Origin: Brachypterus glaber
Lineage: Eukaryota; Arthropoda; Insecta; Coleoptera; Kateretidae
DNA: 64,000 bases
Assembly: GCA_958510825.1 (NCBI GenBank)
Contig: OY294049.1
Span: 5,146,001 to 5,210,000 of the forward strand
Reading direction: 5' to 3'
Positions 22,911 to 35,094 of this stretch are shown piece after piece. Under the pieces are notes generated by a model, which was not told the DNA's origin, did no database searches, and saw nothing but the letters and a program-made list of their open reading frames with translations. Within the stretch, counting starts at the first letter, position 1, and each line of letters begins with the position of its first letter. Made by a program: the position numbers and the translations under genes.

Positions 22911-24300
22911 TTTTTTTTTTTTTAACAAAATTTATTTCTGACCTCTAAGACAGTTATAAACTGATAACAAGGCCTAAACAACATTAAATTACAATGAATG
23001 TTACTTATATATAATATAAAAAAAAAATATTTTAATTACTGCTATCACTACATAAATAAAGTTTTAAATGTTTACAAAAAGTTTTTTTATTTTTTAGTTG
23101 TTTTATTTGGTCTGGCACTTGGTTATACATATTGCGTCCAACATACATAGGTGCTGTTTGAGTTTTGCAGGTACGACGAATAGGGTTTCTTAAATGGTTT
23201 TGATTCCTTGTTGAATGATCATGAATATCTATGGCTGTTGTAACTTTTTGATTGGACTTAATTTTCTCCAATAATTCCATGTATGAGTTTGACAGATTCA
23301 AAATTATTCAGATTCCTTACATTCAAGAGTTTGGTTTCTTTGTAGAGTAAGCTTGTGCTGTGATATCTATTATACCCAAAAATAAGTTTAACAGCCTTAT
23401 TTTGGATAATTCGTAACAAATCCACATGTGTATCAGCAGCATTGCCCCAACATGGTATCAGATACCTTAAATTTGATTCAATCAGACTATGATAAACAAC
23501 CTTTCTGGATCTTGTATTTAGAAAGTTAGCACATCGGTATAGTGCTCCAATTAGAGGTACTAGTTTTCTGGATATTTGTTCGATATGCTCCTCCCATGTT
23601 AACTTGTCATCGATGTGGAGTCCTAGATATTTGTTTTCACTCACTTGCTTGAGCTGTATACCATTAAAAGTGATATTTAGGTTTTGTGGCATAGGTTTGT
23701 TCTTTTGCTTTACTACCATAAATACTGTTTTACCAACATTGATGCTGCTAAGTTTATTTCTGTAGAGCCATTGGGAATACACATGAAGGTCTTGATTAAT
23801 TATGTTTATTAGGAGATCCAAGTTTCGATGAGAAAAAATTAATACCGTATCATCAGCAAATGTCAGATATTTGGCAACCAAGTTTAAATACTGTAGGCTG
23901 TGTACATAAAGTAGGTATAATATAGGCCCTAATACACTCCCCTGGGGGACCCCCATATTAATTTTTGATTTTTCACTAAATGCACCATTTATTTCTGTAT
24001 ACTGAAGCCTATTTTCCAGGTAAGTTTTTAGGAGCCTGTATGCCCTGCCTCTGAAGCCCATTAAACGTAATTTTCTTAGCAACGTAGGTATATCGACGGT
24101 GTCGAATGCTTTTTCGAGATCTATAAATAGTAAGACTACATATTTATTTGCATTTAATTCTTCATGTGTATGTTCAAGCAGATCTGTCACAGCTCCTAGT
24201 GTTCCACTATTTTCTTGAAAACCAAACTGTGAAATGTCAAAACCAAAGGTTTTTTTAATAAAATCTATAATCCGTTTCTTTATAAAAACAGTTTTAGTGT
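22911..24300 (-). pseudogene. Second decayed LINE, RT domain and poly-A tail
   Basis: Read on the minus strand, homology starts near 24290 (KRIIDF, SQFGFQENSG). It continues through FIDLEKAFDTVD, GVPQGSVLGPILYLLYV and the catalytic FADDTVLIF to thumb and C-terminal sequence. The open frame 24190-23258 (310 codons) shifts near 23260 into 23301-23032, where the C-terminus (NQVPDQIKQLKNKKTF) continues to a stop, so one frameshift breaks the gene. After the stop come AATAAA and an A-run (about 22912-22924 on the plus strand), the authentic 3' end. There is no endonuclease, so the copy is 5'-truncated. The PQG and FADD motifs are intact, so it is younger or better preserved than the LINE at 482. 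The group is CR1/L2/jockey-like; the exact clade is unresolved. Confidence 0.9.
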
Positions 24301-24944
24301 TTTTTTTCTATTAATTGTAACATAGTTTTTTTTTTTTTTTGTTTATAAGTTGGTAACAAATCAAATGAAAACTGAGATTACATTTCTAAAAATTTTGGTA
24401 TTTTGTAGTTGAAAAAAAAAAGTTGTGATGAGGGTGCAAGGGGGTAAAAATTTTGATAAGTTTTTTTACCAACATTTGTAAAATAAAAAATACAAATCAA
24501 CTTATCTGAGCGTTTTTAAAAGGCTTATTAATAAAAAGTTAATCGATCGATTCCAGACTTAATGTAAGCACTGTATAGTTTGCCGTCTAGCTATAAGGCA
24601 CTAAACTTTTTTTCATATGTAATTTTATGTTTCACATAAGAAAATTTGAAAATAGTGTGTGACTTTTACATCTGTAACTATGGGCTCACATTTGGGACCT
24701 TTTAAATGGAGATTTACATATATTTTTCTTCTATGACAGGCTCAATTTTACAACAAGAGATATTCGGTTAGCTTGACTTCTATTTGCTGCCTAAAACAAA
24801 AATATTGATATAGATAAGAACAGTAAGTACTTTTTGATAAGCGGGAATAAAATATTATTATACTTTTTTAATCTAAGAAGGGAAAATAATGAATTAGGCC
24901 CAAGAGATAACATTTGTCATAGTATCTTTAACATAATACTAAAG
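24301..24944. other. Unassigned AT-rich DNA
   Basis: Poly-T runs mark the upstream edge of the LINE. Nothing else is recognised. Confidence 0.45.
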
Positions 24945-25830
24945 TATGTATTTTGCTTTCCCATTTTAAAAATTTTCAAAATTTAGGAAAGCCTTGTATT
25001 TATAAAAAATGAAAAAAAAAATTATTGCGTATTTTTAAGTTTTATGGCGTTTTATGTCCATATAAATCAATCTCAAGCAAAAAAAATATTGTCAGTCGGT
25101 CGGTCGATCGGTCGATCGGTCTGTCCAGGTATGTTACCAAAAGTTCTAGCTTGGTATTGTTTTTGGTGAACATTGGGGTGCGGCAAGGGGGGCAAATGGG
25201 AAAAAATACATTTTTTTTGGAAAATTTTGAAAATTGCTATAGGGGTTTTTGAGGTTGCTGAAATTGAATCTGGTAATAAATTTTTTCTAACTTCACCCCC
25301 GAGGGGATGAGGGAGTAAATATTTTTAAATATTTTCAATATTTTCGTCAAAATTGGCATATAGGGGTTTTTTGGGTTGACGAATATGAATCTGATAATAT
25401 TTTTTTTCTAATTTCACCCCCTAAGGGGTGGGGGTAGTTTTCGTGACAACGGGTATATTGGGGTTTTTGAGGTTTCTGAAAGTGAATTTGATTATAAAAA
25501 AATTCCAAGGGGCGGGGGGTAGTTTTCGTGAAAATTGGTATATTGGGGTTTTTCAGGTTGCTGAAAGTGAATTTGATAACAAAAAAATCATACCCCCTGA
25601 GGGGCAGTGGGTAGTTTTCTTGAAAATTTATATATTGGGGTTTTTAAGGTAGCTAAAACTGAATCTTTAATAACAATTTTCTAATTTTACCCCGTGAAGG
25701 GTGCGAGGTAGTTTTCGTGAAAACTGGTATATTTTTAAGGTTGTTAAAAGTAAATAATTATAAAAAATCCATTTTACGCGCGGTGTAAAATGGGAAAGCT
25801 CTTTTACTGTACAGTGTATTTTTTATTTTT
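24945..25830. repeat. GC-rich array B with flanks, inverted copy of 20-kb region
   Basis: From 25235 to 25790, units of GGTATATTGGGGTTTTT, GAGGTTGCTGAAA, GTGAATTTGATAA and CCCCCTGAGGGGC repeat about six times. They are the reverse complement of array A. The flanks also match in reverse: GGGGCAAATGGGAAAAAATA near 25190 and GGGAAAGCTCTTTTACTG near 25793. A short CGGTCGGTCGATCGGT run sits at 25095-25125. Fragments of the same flank recur at 43970-44090 and 51250-51430. No gene is present. Confidence 0.87.
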
Positions 25831-26394
25831 TACATGGTTTTTCGACATATTACTCTTAATAGGTTTATTTTTGTTAGCTGCATGTTCTCATACTTCCTAA
25901 GTAAATAATGCCTAAATTATTAAGTTTCAGCATACACTTATTCGATAATTGGTAAATTTATAATTTATAGCTCATAAAGCATTCGAGAAATTGATTATTA
26001 TAGTTTCCCCACATTTTCTGACTATATTTTGCGCTATTTCTTAATTCTCCAGCCGATTTATAGCTAAGAAATTGGATTTCTTGACGTAGTAAGTATTAAA
26101 CAAGCCGTGAATATATCTAATGCTACGCATTCCATTATATACTATTTATAGTAAAATGTATTTTGCGCTTTCCCAAACACTTGAATTTTTTTTTCAAAAC
26201 TAAAAAAAAAAAAAACAAAAAAGAATTTAAACAATTTTTTTTTAATTTTCTTTTTGCGAAAAACGAAAAAATAAAAAAAATTAAAAATTTTAACAATTTC
26301 TTTTAAATAAGTTTTTTTCTAAACGAAAAAAAAAAATAAAAAAAATAAATTAATTTTTTTTAATAACAAAAAATTATATTTTTTTTTGCGAGTA

Positions 26395-27297
26395 GAGGAA
26401 AGTCGCCTAATTTCGGATACCATTTACAATGTATTCAATATTTAATACTCGGTATTACTTTTTGATATTTTTTTTATATAACCAGATACAACTTATTATA
26501 GCGAACCACGATTTATTATAAAAGCAATTTTATTACAGTTTATTTTTTCCAAAAAACACGGTTAAAAAAAATCAGCGCATTTTTGTGCACTTGAAAAAGG
26601 GCTCCTAATTTCGGACATATCCGAAAAAAATTTTTCAAGAGTAGATCTGATTCCCATTGATTATGTTTCTTGTTATTCCTTTACATTTAAGACGTAATTT
26701 AATCATAAAGCGATTTTCTACGAAATACTATAGGAACTATAATTTTAGATTCCCAATTTCGAATATCTTAGTATCTTAGGTAATTTTCGTTTTTTCAAAA
26801 TTGTTTATCTTAGTTTGTTGTATCATTATAAAAATAATAATTAATGGTTGGTTATCCTGAATAATAATTACCTTGCGGATATCCGAAATTGGGAATCAAA
26901 TGCACAAAAATGGTCTATCCGAAATTAGGCAACTTTCTGCTTTTTAGATTATAAATTTGTAGAATGTTTACGTTTTCAAATTGCTTAATTATGAATAGTG
27001 GATCAACTTAACTAACATCATAACTTACCCAAGACAGAATCACGAACTTTTATAACGATTATTTATAAAATAAACAAGCATAATAATGCAACTGAGCACA
27101 AAACTGCCATTTGCAATATAAACGATTTGTGCTGCCATTTAAAGGGGAGAAGCTCTACCGTTATCATATTACAGGACGGATTTAGTTTGACTTTTGGCTT
27201 CACATAAAAGTAGGTTTCTGTTTACCTTTGCAGACAGTATCTTAAATACACTACTATCCGAAATTTGGAAACCATCCGAAATTAGGCGCATTTCCTC
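26395..27297. mobile_element. Element M2 (CCTAATTTCGGA motif)
   Basis: This 903-bp TIR element is flanked by TA (26393-26394, 27298-27299). The left end reads GAGGAAAGTCGCCTAATTTC and the right end is its complement (GAAATTAGGCGCATTTCCTC). The core CCTAATTTCGGA or its complement recurs at about 26604, 26752, 26879, 26914, 27253 and 27272, in both orientations. No ORF of transposase size is present. It sits inside repeat P, so it is younger than that copy. Confidence 0.88.
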
Positions 27298-27643
27298 TAC
27301 AGAAAAAAAAATAAAAAAATATACTTTTTTATTTAAAAAAAAGTTTATCCCCCCATAACTTTTTTGTTTTTGGGGGGATTAAAAAATGTTACTTTGTTCA
27401 TTTAAAACAAAAAGTTTAATCAATCATAACTTTTTTGTTTTTGGGGGGATTACTTTCAAAATTGGTAGAATTGATCCTTATAACAAAATTAATTTTTCCT
27501 AAAAAAGTTAAGACCATGTGTACCATATTGGTGCACACACTAACACATCTGGATGGTAATGTTCCAAGTTGTGTGGGTCTCACAGGGACGCAGCTATATG
27601 GATTTTAAATGTAATGTTTAGTAGGTCTGGTCCCCTAGAAAAC

Positions 27644-28247
27644 AATAGTTATTTATATACCAAGGGACTAAACTGGCTGTTTTAGTCCCGCTGCATTAGT
27701 GTTTCCTGAGCGAGCGTAGCGAGCGAGGGAAACATATATGCAAGGGACTAAAACAGCCAAGTTTAGTCCTGAGGTATATACACTATTTTTTGCAGGACCA
27801 AACATAATATAGGTAGGTAGATAAAATTAAAATTAAAAACCACGCGTCTAAAATCGGTTGTTTTATTTTCGTAATTTAATCAAGATGCATGTAAATTGCG
27901 AAAAGTCAGTTTCATGGCTATCGCGATTTCAATTGTTTTTTAATATGCTTGACACAAACGTCAAAAAAATGGACGAAGATGATAAATTTTAAGTTATGTA
28001 TAAATTGTTATAACAATGTTATTTTTAAAGGTGTTCTTTGTTAAAATCAAATAAATTGGTTTGCATCGCTAATTTATTACAAAACAGCACCAAACCTAAT
28101 TTTTGAACCAGCAAAGCACATAGTAAGTATAATATTTTAATATTATCAAGGTTGCCGTGATTTTTATTCCCTAGGGAGAAAAACGGCAAGTTTAGTCCCG
28201 AAAATAAAAGCATAAAATTAGGTTTTAGTCTTGGTCGTGCAAAAAAT
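27644..28247 (+). mobile_element. Repeat Q copy 2, with an extra loop hairpin
   Basis: It matches 8388-8952 throughout with roughly a dozen substitutions. The loop of its GGGACTAAA hairpin carries an extra segment of about 40 bp at 27701-27738, itself a hairpin: GTTTCCT, GAGCGAGCGTAGCGAGCGAG, GGAAAC. The 82-codon frame on the minus strand here is not a gene. Confidence 0.86.
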
Positions 28248-28590
28248 GATTTTCTTCCTAAACACTCCTTCATAGCAACTTATTAAAAAAATCATACCTT
28301 TATGAAACTTCCTTTAAATAAAACAATTCTCTGGTCTAGGAATAAATTTTTAAAATTTTGCGCTGGTTGTTAACCTGTTAATCAGAATTATCTTTCAGCT
28401 TTTTTTCATTTTTTTAAAACTTTAATAGACAGACAGATGGACAGACGGACAAATAAATACCAAAGGTTTCTTATTTTTTCATGAAACAAATTCGTATCCA
28501 ACAATTGTTTGTCTAGGACGATTTTTGAAAATTTTGGGAAATTCGAAACGTATAATACTATTCTAGCGCAGGCGCTGTGAATAGTATAAT

Positions 28591-29039
28591 AAGGCCTAAA
28601 TACAAGTTTTATGCGTTGTTAACAATGGGGAATAGGTTTGAAACTACGGCAATGAACATTAATATACACAGCGTTGAATTTATAGCCCACCGCCAGGCAT
28701 TAGTCGTTTACAAGGAAAGCCATGAACGCAAGATCTTGCCTTTCGCCTATAAATTCGACCTCAAATTTTGGATTTAATAAACTTGTAAGGAATATTTAAG
28801 ATGCAATTAATATAAAACTTTAGATAACGCATGCAGAACCGCAGCTAGAGTCTGGTGAAAATTTAGGAAGGGAGATCTTGCACGATTTTCATTTCTAGAA
28901 TCCACTTTCATAAAACGCTAATTTAAGTCTATAAAAATATTAAAACTTATATAGGAAGTAGGTTTGACGTCCATAAACAAAAATGTTAGTGGCATATCGG
29001 ACAGAAGAAAAAATTTAATAAAAATAAACACTCTTAGAA
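28591..29039. other. Unassigned DNA
   Basis: A 66-codon plus-strand frame (28577-28777) has somewhat more normal codon content than its surroundings (for example NRFETTAMNINIHSVEF), but I recognise no domain and no splice context. It is not called as a gene. Confidence 0.4.
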
Positions 29040-29041
29040 TA

Positions 29042-30311
29042 CAGGGTGGTTCAGAATTGGTAAAACAAACGAAAATGGTAGATTCCCTATGCGAAAATAA
29101 GACAAAAAGTTCCTATAAAGGTTGGCTCGGAAATTAGCCCTAAGGAATTATGTGCAGAGTAGTTTTTATTAAATATCCCTGGAACCCTACACTAACGTTT
29201 TTTTTGCACATGCCTTAACATTGATAAAGGCTATATTTTTATATAATTTTTATTTCGTAATTTTAATCACAGACGATCAAAATAGGGGGGGGGGGCGATG
29301 TCACTTTTTTGCCCCAAACTTTTTTATCTGTAGATTTTTTACATTTTTTCAATAAACTAAAATTCTTTAATTTGTATACAACATCGTTCTAGAGAAAATT
29401 TGACTTAAAGGGAAAATTTCACGTACTGAGAATTTAGACAGGAACTTAAAAATGCACCAATAAAAATTTCAGACTACAGGCTTATTCTAAATTAAAAACT
29501 ATAAAAAAAAGCTCTTATACATATAGATTCGGAAATCAGTTTAAAGTACTACAGCCTCTTAAAGAGTAACACTTTTTAAGCGATCATGGCTCCTTTAACA
29601 GCGATTTGTGGATATTTGTGTAAGGGAACTTTTTTTCGTAGTTTCTAATGTATAGCCTATCAAACTTAGAATGAGACTTCAGTTTTTAAAAGGAAACACG
29701 CCCCTCTAGTTCGCATTGGACAGCGGCTAAATTCACCAGTTGTTAGAGGTGCGCGTATCGCCTATCTTTCTTCCTTCGAATACTTTCTCTTACATTTCCA
29801 CGTCTCATCCTAGGTTTGACGAGCTGTAGAATCGCCCTGCAGTATTGAACACTTAATTGACGCATTTTTTAATTCCTATTTTGGATGCTCACAACGTGAA
29901 ATTTTCTCTTTCTAAAATTTTCCATAGAACGGTTGGCCCTACGGTGTTATAAAAGAGTACCTTTTTTATTTATTTTTTTTTTATTAAAGAATTATATGTT
30001 ATTGGGAAAATGTTAAAAAATAGAGATAAAAGCGTTTGGGCAAAAAAGTGACGTCCCTGGTTAAAATTATTGAATTCAAAATTACATAAAGGACAGTCTT
30101 TATCAATGTTAAGGCATGTGCAAAATTTTTTTACTGTAATTCATGAGGTTCTAGAGATATTAAATAAAAACTACTTTTCAGATGTACCCTTAGCAGGGTC
30201 GTAGCTCCCTTAGAGCTCATTTCCGGAGCAACCTTTATAGGAACTTTTTGACTTTTTTTCGCATGGGGAATCTACCATTTTGGTTTTATTCACCAATTCT
30301 GAATCACCCTG
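29042..30311. mobile_element. Long TA-CAGGGTGGTTC foldback, 1.27 kb
   Basis: CAGGGTGGTTCAGAATTGG at the left is inverted to CCAATTCTGAATCACCCTG at the right, with TA on both sides. The arms match for over 100 bp through GTTCCTATAAAGGTTGG. Further inverted pairs (ACATGCCTTAACATTGATAA and its complement, GAAAATTTCACGT and its complement) continue toward the centre. A G-run at 29286-29296 lies in the left arm. No transposase is encoded. Confidence 0.88.
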
Positions 30312-31450
30312 TATACTGTATAGGCGACTTCGCCAAAATTGCAAATTTATTGAAATAAGCTAAATTTTCAGTTTTCGAGAAGACGGCGCTGATAGGGTAT
30401 TTTTTTAATTATTAAAAAACACATAAATAGTCAAAGTGTATTTAATTGGAATTTAAAAGTAATCATATTATAAGTAATTCTGACTAATAATCAAAACTAC
30501 AATACAATTAATAGATTTTGTTTTATACGAATTGCATCTGCGTATGGTATCACGCTCGATCTGTTAAAGTAACATCATCAACGAACTAACAACTCTTTTC
30601 TCTAGAATACTCATACCGTTAATATAAAGTATCGGGAACATCTCGGTTTGTTTGTAAACAAATAGTAGGTATATTCAGGCCTGAACAATAACAATTACCA
30701 GTAACTGTTATTGTTGTCTCTGTTAGAACAAAGCTGTGTGAGTAAGATAGACAAATGTATATGTTGGTTACGTTTTTTCAGTTTTTACAAATGAAATGCC
30801 TATTCTAGAGAGAAGATTTATTACTTCGTTGAACATCATTAACAGAGTATTTTTGCCTAACTTTAAGTAAATCCTAAAAAAAAAGAAATATATATGTATG
30901 TAATGTATGTATGTAATAGATAAAAAATCAATTTCTTATCTTATTATGATGGATTTATTAACGACATTCGTGGATCTGTGGATTTATTAAAAAAAATCCG
31001 TTATTGAAATTGATCCAAGCCGGTCCTGAAATAGTTGAAGATTTACCATGTTTTAAGAATGTTTAAAATTAGCACAAAAACACTTCGCGTTTATCCACCT
31101 AACTTTTAAATATTTCTTTTCAAAAATGAAATTTAATAAAGACCATCTGGTAGGTATGATGGCCAGGATTTAATATGACAAAATCGATATTTGTTATATT
31201 ACATAATATAAAATTTCAGTTTATTAAAGCATATTACTTACTGCCCTGAATAATCAAAGGTCGTAATATTAGCCCAAATTATCTTATTTTCAACCCCATT
31301 TTTGACTATAACTAGATAAAGTTTTTTTTAAGTGACAGAATAAAGTATCTTCTCTCTCACTCTGTCCATAACCCTTCTTCCTAATATGCCCATTCCCCAA
31401 TGACTACTAAAGAGTAGAGATGCTAATCTGCAACTCATACTAGCATATTA
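30312..31450. other. Unassigned DNA
   Basis: No repeat or gene recognised. A short (ATGT)n-like run lies at 30890-30915. Confidence 0.45.
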
Positions 31451-31572
31451 AAGTACTAGTTTCTTAACATACGTTTTTAGCGCACGAGTACAAGTTTAGA
31501 AAACGAGCCGCTTGCGGCGAGTTTTCTAAAGTGCTAGTACTAAAAACGTGTTATGAAACTAGTGCTTTATAC
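31451..31572. mobile_element. 122-bp hairpin element
   Basis: AAAGTACTAGTTTCTTAACA faces GTTATGAAACTAGTGCTTT, and TTTAGAAAACGAG faces AGTTTTCTAAAG across the GC-rich loop CCGCTTGCGGCG. It folds almost end to end. It resembles in design the hairpin at 48452-48591. Confidence 0.8.
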
Positions 31573-32103
31573 AATTTTTTCTATTCTGCTCTAAAATAAA
31601 AAAAAAACTTACATTTAAATTGATGACAAGAGAAGAAAATAAAATGTCAAGCGATAATATTTTGTTCTCTTGCCAACTCGAAAGAAAAAAAAGTACTAAC
31701 CTCGTATGGGCTTATAAAAACACAAAAAATTCGTGTGATTATCAGCCGATGCAACTTCTGCATTAGCGAGCTAGTCTAGCTTCCCCTAATCTCTATTCAA
31801 ACTAACCCCTATTATGAAAAATAAACCATATGCCCTAAGCCTGTCTCCTAAATAGATTAAAAAAAACAAACCCTCTGTCTTTTTTTCTATAAGAGTGTAG
31901 AAAGTAGGAAGGCTCCGCTAAATTTTAGTGCTGCAAGTTTTACCCAAATTAGAGACTTTCTTTCTAAAGAAAAAGATAAGTAAATCAGATTTTGCAAAGC
32001 ATTTTCAATTTAACTTTGGCGTATAATCTTACATTTCTTACAGTGCTTTTTTTATATACCATTATCTAGTATTTTTATATTTTTATTATTACTGTTTAGT
32101 ACA
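31573..32103. other. Unassigned AT-rich DNA
   Basis: No gene or repeat recognised. Confidence 0.45.
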
Positions 32104-32105
32104 TA

Positions 32106-32971
32106 AGGTGGGTGAGCCAATTATTGACAAGTTCCTAATATTGCCACCTCTTCTTAAATTTGTTAGTTCGCCCTATGCGTTAAAGATGGCACTGCTAGTA
32201 TATCTGTTATAACAAAAAAAATCCTGTAAATATGATATATCTGAATCCAGTTGATAATGGCGTACACAAAAACGCAGTTCGTGTTTCATACTCTTCCACT
32301 ATAAAAACTTGTAAAATTGTGCTGACTGTCGCAAGCTGGGTAGCATTGATTACTGCATGGTAAGAATTTAATAAGGTAGGCAGAAACATATACTTTCTTA
32401 GCTCATATTGTGTTTCACTCAATAAAGAAGCGAAAGGGTAATTTTTTGAGATTGTTGTCTCAGTAGCAGTGTTTCTAATATTGCCATGCAAAGTAATTGA
32501 CAACCAACAAATTACAAAAAGAAAAAACAACAAGAACAGAAATTAACGAAGAATCAAGAGAGTTCTGAATCTTGGTTCTGCTTTTTATATGAAGAAAATC
32601 TCCAGGCTGATATGAGATTGTAATGTATACGTACATGAAGTGCGACAAATTGTTATTTAAGTGCCCAAATTGTACCTAAAAACAGATTCAATTGTTATTG
32701 TACCACAATATTGTTTTGCAAGTTTGTTCTTTACTATTATTGCCAGTACCCTGGCAATATTTGGGACATGGGTTCCTAATGTTGTCAATATGCATTTTTT
32801 TTTTAAAAGCAATAATATTTTTTCCGAAGCTCCTGCAGTTGTTAATATTTTACCCATTAGAATAAAGATATGATTATGTTTAATGTAGTAAAGTTACAGG
32901 TGATTACAAATAAATTTGAATGCAGCAAAAAATAAAATGTCTTAACATGGCAATAATTGGCAAACTTACCT
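32106..32971. mobile_element. Element M4, complete copy (CCTAATATTGCCA motif)
   Basis: This 866-bp TIR element is flanked by TA (32104-32105, 32972-32973). The left end is AGGTGGGTGAGCCAATTATTG; the right end is its complement with a few changes (CAATAATTGGCAAACTTACCT). The motif CCTAATATTGCCA, or variants of it, recurs at 32133, 32474, 32738, 32753 (inverted), 32774 and 32944 (inverted). Partial copies lie at 12310, 35095 and 37505. The 108-codon minus-strand frame and two smaller frames here are non-coding. Confidence 0.87.
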
Positions 32972-32973
32972 TA

Positions 32974-33363
32974 GTTGTTTCTTATTTATTATATAGTTAC
33001 TGCCTTTGATATACGCAAAGTAAATTACAGGTTACTGTTTTTATGGTTTAATAAAATAAGAATACAAAAAAAATTTGGACGTAAAAAAGTTTAAAATACA
33101 TCTTCCATTAACATTAATCTTTTAAAAAGGATATTATACTTCAAGCGTTATAAAATATTTCCCCCATTTCATAACCATCAAAATTATATTTTATACATGC
33201 ATCTAAAAAGCCTCAAGAAATTTCATTTTAAAATTATTAAAAGGTTATGAGGGAAACGATAAACTTATAATTGAACTTTAATCCAATTAGTACATTTAGA
33301 AACCCTTTATTGCAAATGAATAAAAAAATATTTCTTTGGTTACTATAACATAATTAATAAATA
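32974..33363. other. Unassigned AT-rich DNA
   Basis: Nothing recognised. Confidence 0.45.
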
Positions 33364-33365
33364 TA

Positions 33366-33868
33366 CAGGGTGGTCCATTTATCATGACAATCCTTAATAT
33401 TTTAATAACTGCCAGATATATCAAGAAAAGGGCATACTAACATCTCTTCTCTTAATTTCTCTTCTCCCTAACATCCCTACTCCATAACATCTCTACTCTA
33501 CAACAACTCTACTCCGTAACATCCCTACTCCATAAAATCTCTACTCCCCAACAACTCTACTCCGCACTATATGGACTCGATTAGCCACTTGACATAACTC
33601 AAAAAAATATTTGTCATTGTAAGTCATTGTAAAATCTGTATTTAGTGTATTAATTACTCATTTATTAATACACGTTATGAGAACGCGGGCAAACAAAATA
33701 TTAATAAATACATTGCGATTATTTTAGAATATTACGTGTAGACCCGCACTTTTCAGGAAAAATATAAAATTATATAGAAGAAGAGAGTTCCTTGTTCCGC
33801 CAACCACGTGGATCGTGATCGTGATCGCATTTCTTAACACAACAAAATTGACAAATTGAACCACTCTG
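33366..33868. mobile_element. TA-CAGGGTGGTCC element, 503 bp
   Basis: CAGGGTGGTCCATTTATC at the left is inverted to a diverged AAATTGAACCACTCTG at the right, with TA on both sides. The interior at 33440-33565 is a degenerate minisatellite of TACTCC(A/G)TAACATC(C/T)C units. The same text recurs at 43262-43370. Confidence 0.78.
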
Positions 33869-33922
33869 TATACATATTATTTATATTACTTGGTATTTAA
33901 TAACACTTGTTATAATAATATA

Positions 33923-34365
33923 CAGGGTTATTCTTTTAAATGGTACACCCACCGTAACTTTTGAAGGAAATGAGATATAAACTTTAAATTTTGGAAGATG
34001 TAAACTACATAATAAAAACTATCATTTTCCATGTATTAACTATTTAGACCTTTTTGAGAAAAATTTACAAAATTAATTTTTCAAAATAATATTCATTAAA
34101 AAAATATCTTGAAAAATAAAATATCAAAAAATAAATAGTTACATGGTTAAATAGAGAATTTCAGGCTCTTTAAAATGACAAGAACTAAGGGGCCATTTAA
34201 AATATTGTCCACCACTGCCACCCTGGCTTCTCCTTACCGAATTAAAAATAGAAAAATATGAAAAATTATAGTATTTGTTGTGTGATATGTATATTCCAAA
34301 TATAAGGTTTATATATCATCCCGTTCAAAAGTTACGATGGGTATACATTTAAAAGAATAACCCTG
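33923..34365. mobile_element. TA-CAGGGTTATTC element, 443 bp, 60-bp TIRs
   Basis: CAGGGTTATTCTTTTAAATG and CATTTAAAAGAATAACCCTG are perfect inverted ends. The match continues inward through TACCCA(C/T)CGTAACTTTTGAA. TA flanks both sides. There is no ORF. Confidence 0.92.
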
Positions 34366-35094
34366 TATATATAAACATTTTATTTAGTAACAGAGATAAT
34401 TACAACAATAGGTTATTCAAAAAATATGGGCTAGCGCTGTTGAGGCTGGAACCCCAAAATTAAAATTTAAATAAAAAAGGATTAAAATAGAAATAAACCT
34501 TTATTTCAAAATAAAAATCGTTAAAATCAGATCAGCGATTTGTGAGAAAACCCACTTTTGTCCAATTTTAGTGAAGTGAAGCGTAGGAAGAAAATTTTTG
34601 GTAGAAGATCATATTCATGACCATTTGACATATGATACAAATATACCAGAAATTTTAAAAGAATATTAACTTTTTACTAGTATATAGTAGTAAAATCTTA
34701 TTTTAAAATAAGAAAATTTTAGTATTTTAGACTAAAAACGTTTTACTGTACGTCTTTCCAATAAAATCGTTCCTATTTTAGATTCTCGAATAAACCTAAT
34801 TTTGATTTATTGTAGAATTTAATAATAAAACCGATGTATATTATTAAATCTATCGTTTCTGATTCATATCGTGGATCGAAAACAAATTTACGATTGCGTT
34901 TTCTTTGTTTAATCATATTCTGCTCAAAATTTATTTTCCTATCCTAATGTACATTCTAAAATAATTAAACCCTTTACAATTCCGTAGCCTGGGAGGGGAG
35001 TTTATTTGATTTATTTTTATTTATTTATTGATTTAGTTCTATGAGAGAATATCCGTATTGTTTTTAAATATATTCAGTTATAATATATTAAGAA
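34366..35094. other. Unassigned AT-rich DNA
   Basis: No gene recognised. A short TTTATTTATTGATT run lies near 35020. Confidence 0.45.

Larger units (their letters stand above)
26101..28590 (+). mobile_element. Dispersed repeat P, copy 3, hosting nested elements
   Basis: The left marker (ACAAGCCGTGAATATATC) and right marker (TATAATACTATTCTAGCGC...GTGAATAGTATAATAA) delimit the copy. Text between them matches the short copy at 2912-3358 (CCCCCATAACTTTTTT, TTTTCCTAAAAAAGT, TTTTGGGAAATTCGAAAC). Element M2 (26395-27297) and repeat Q (27644-28247) are inserted in it, plus an unassigned segment at 27515-27640. Confidence 0.72.

Noticed and set aside
32207..32533. 108-codon minus-strand frame
   Set aside because: It lies wholly inside element M4, whose other copies break the frame.
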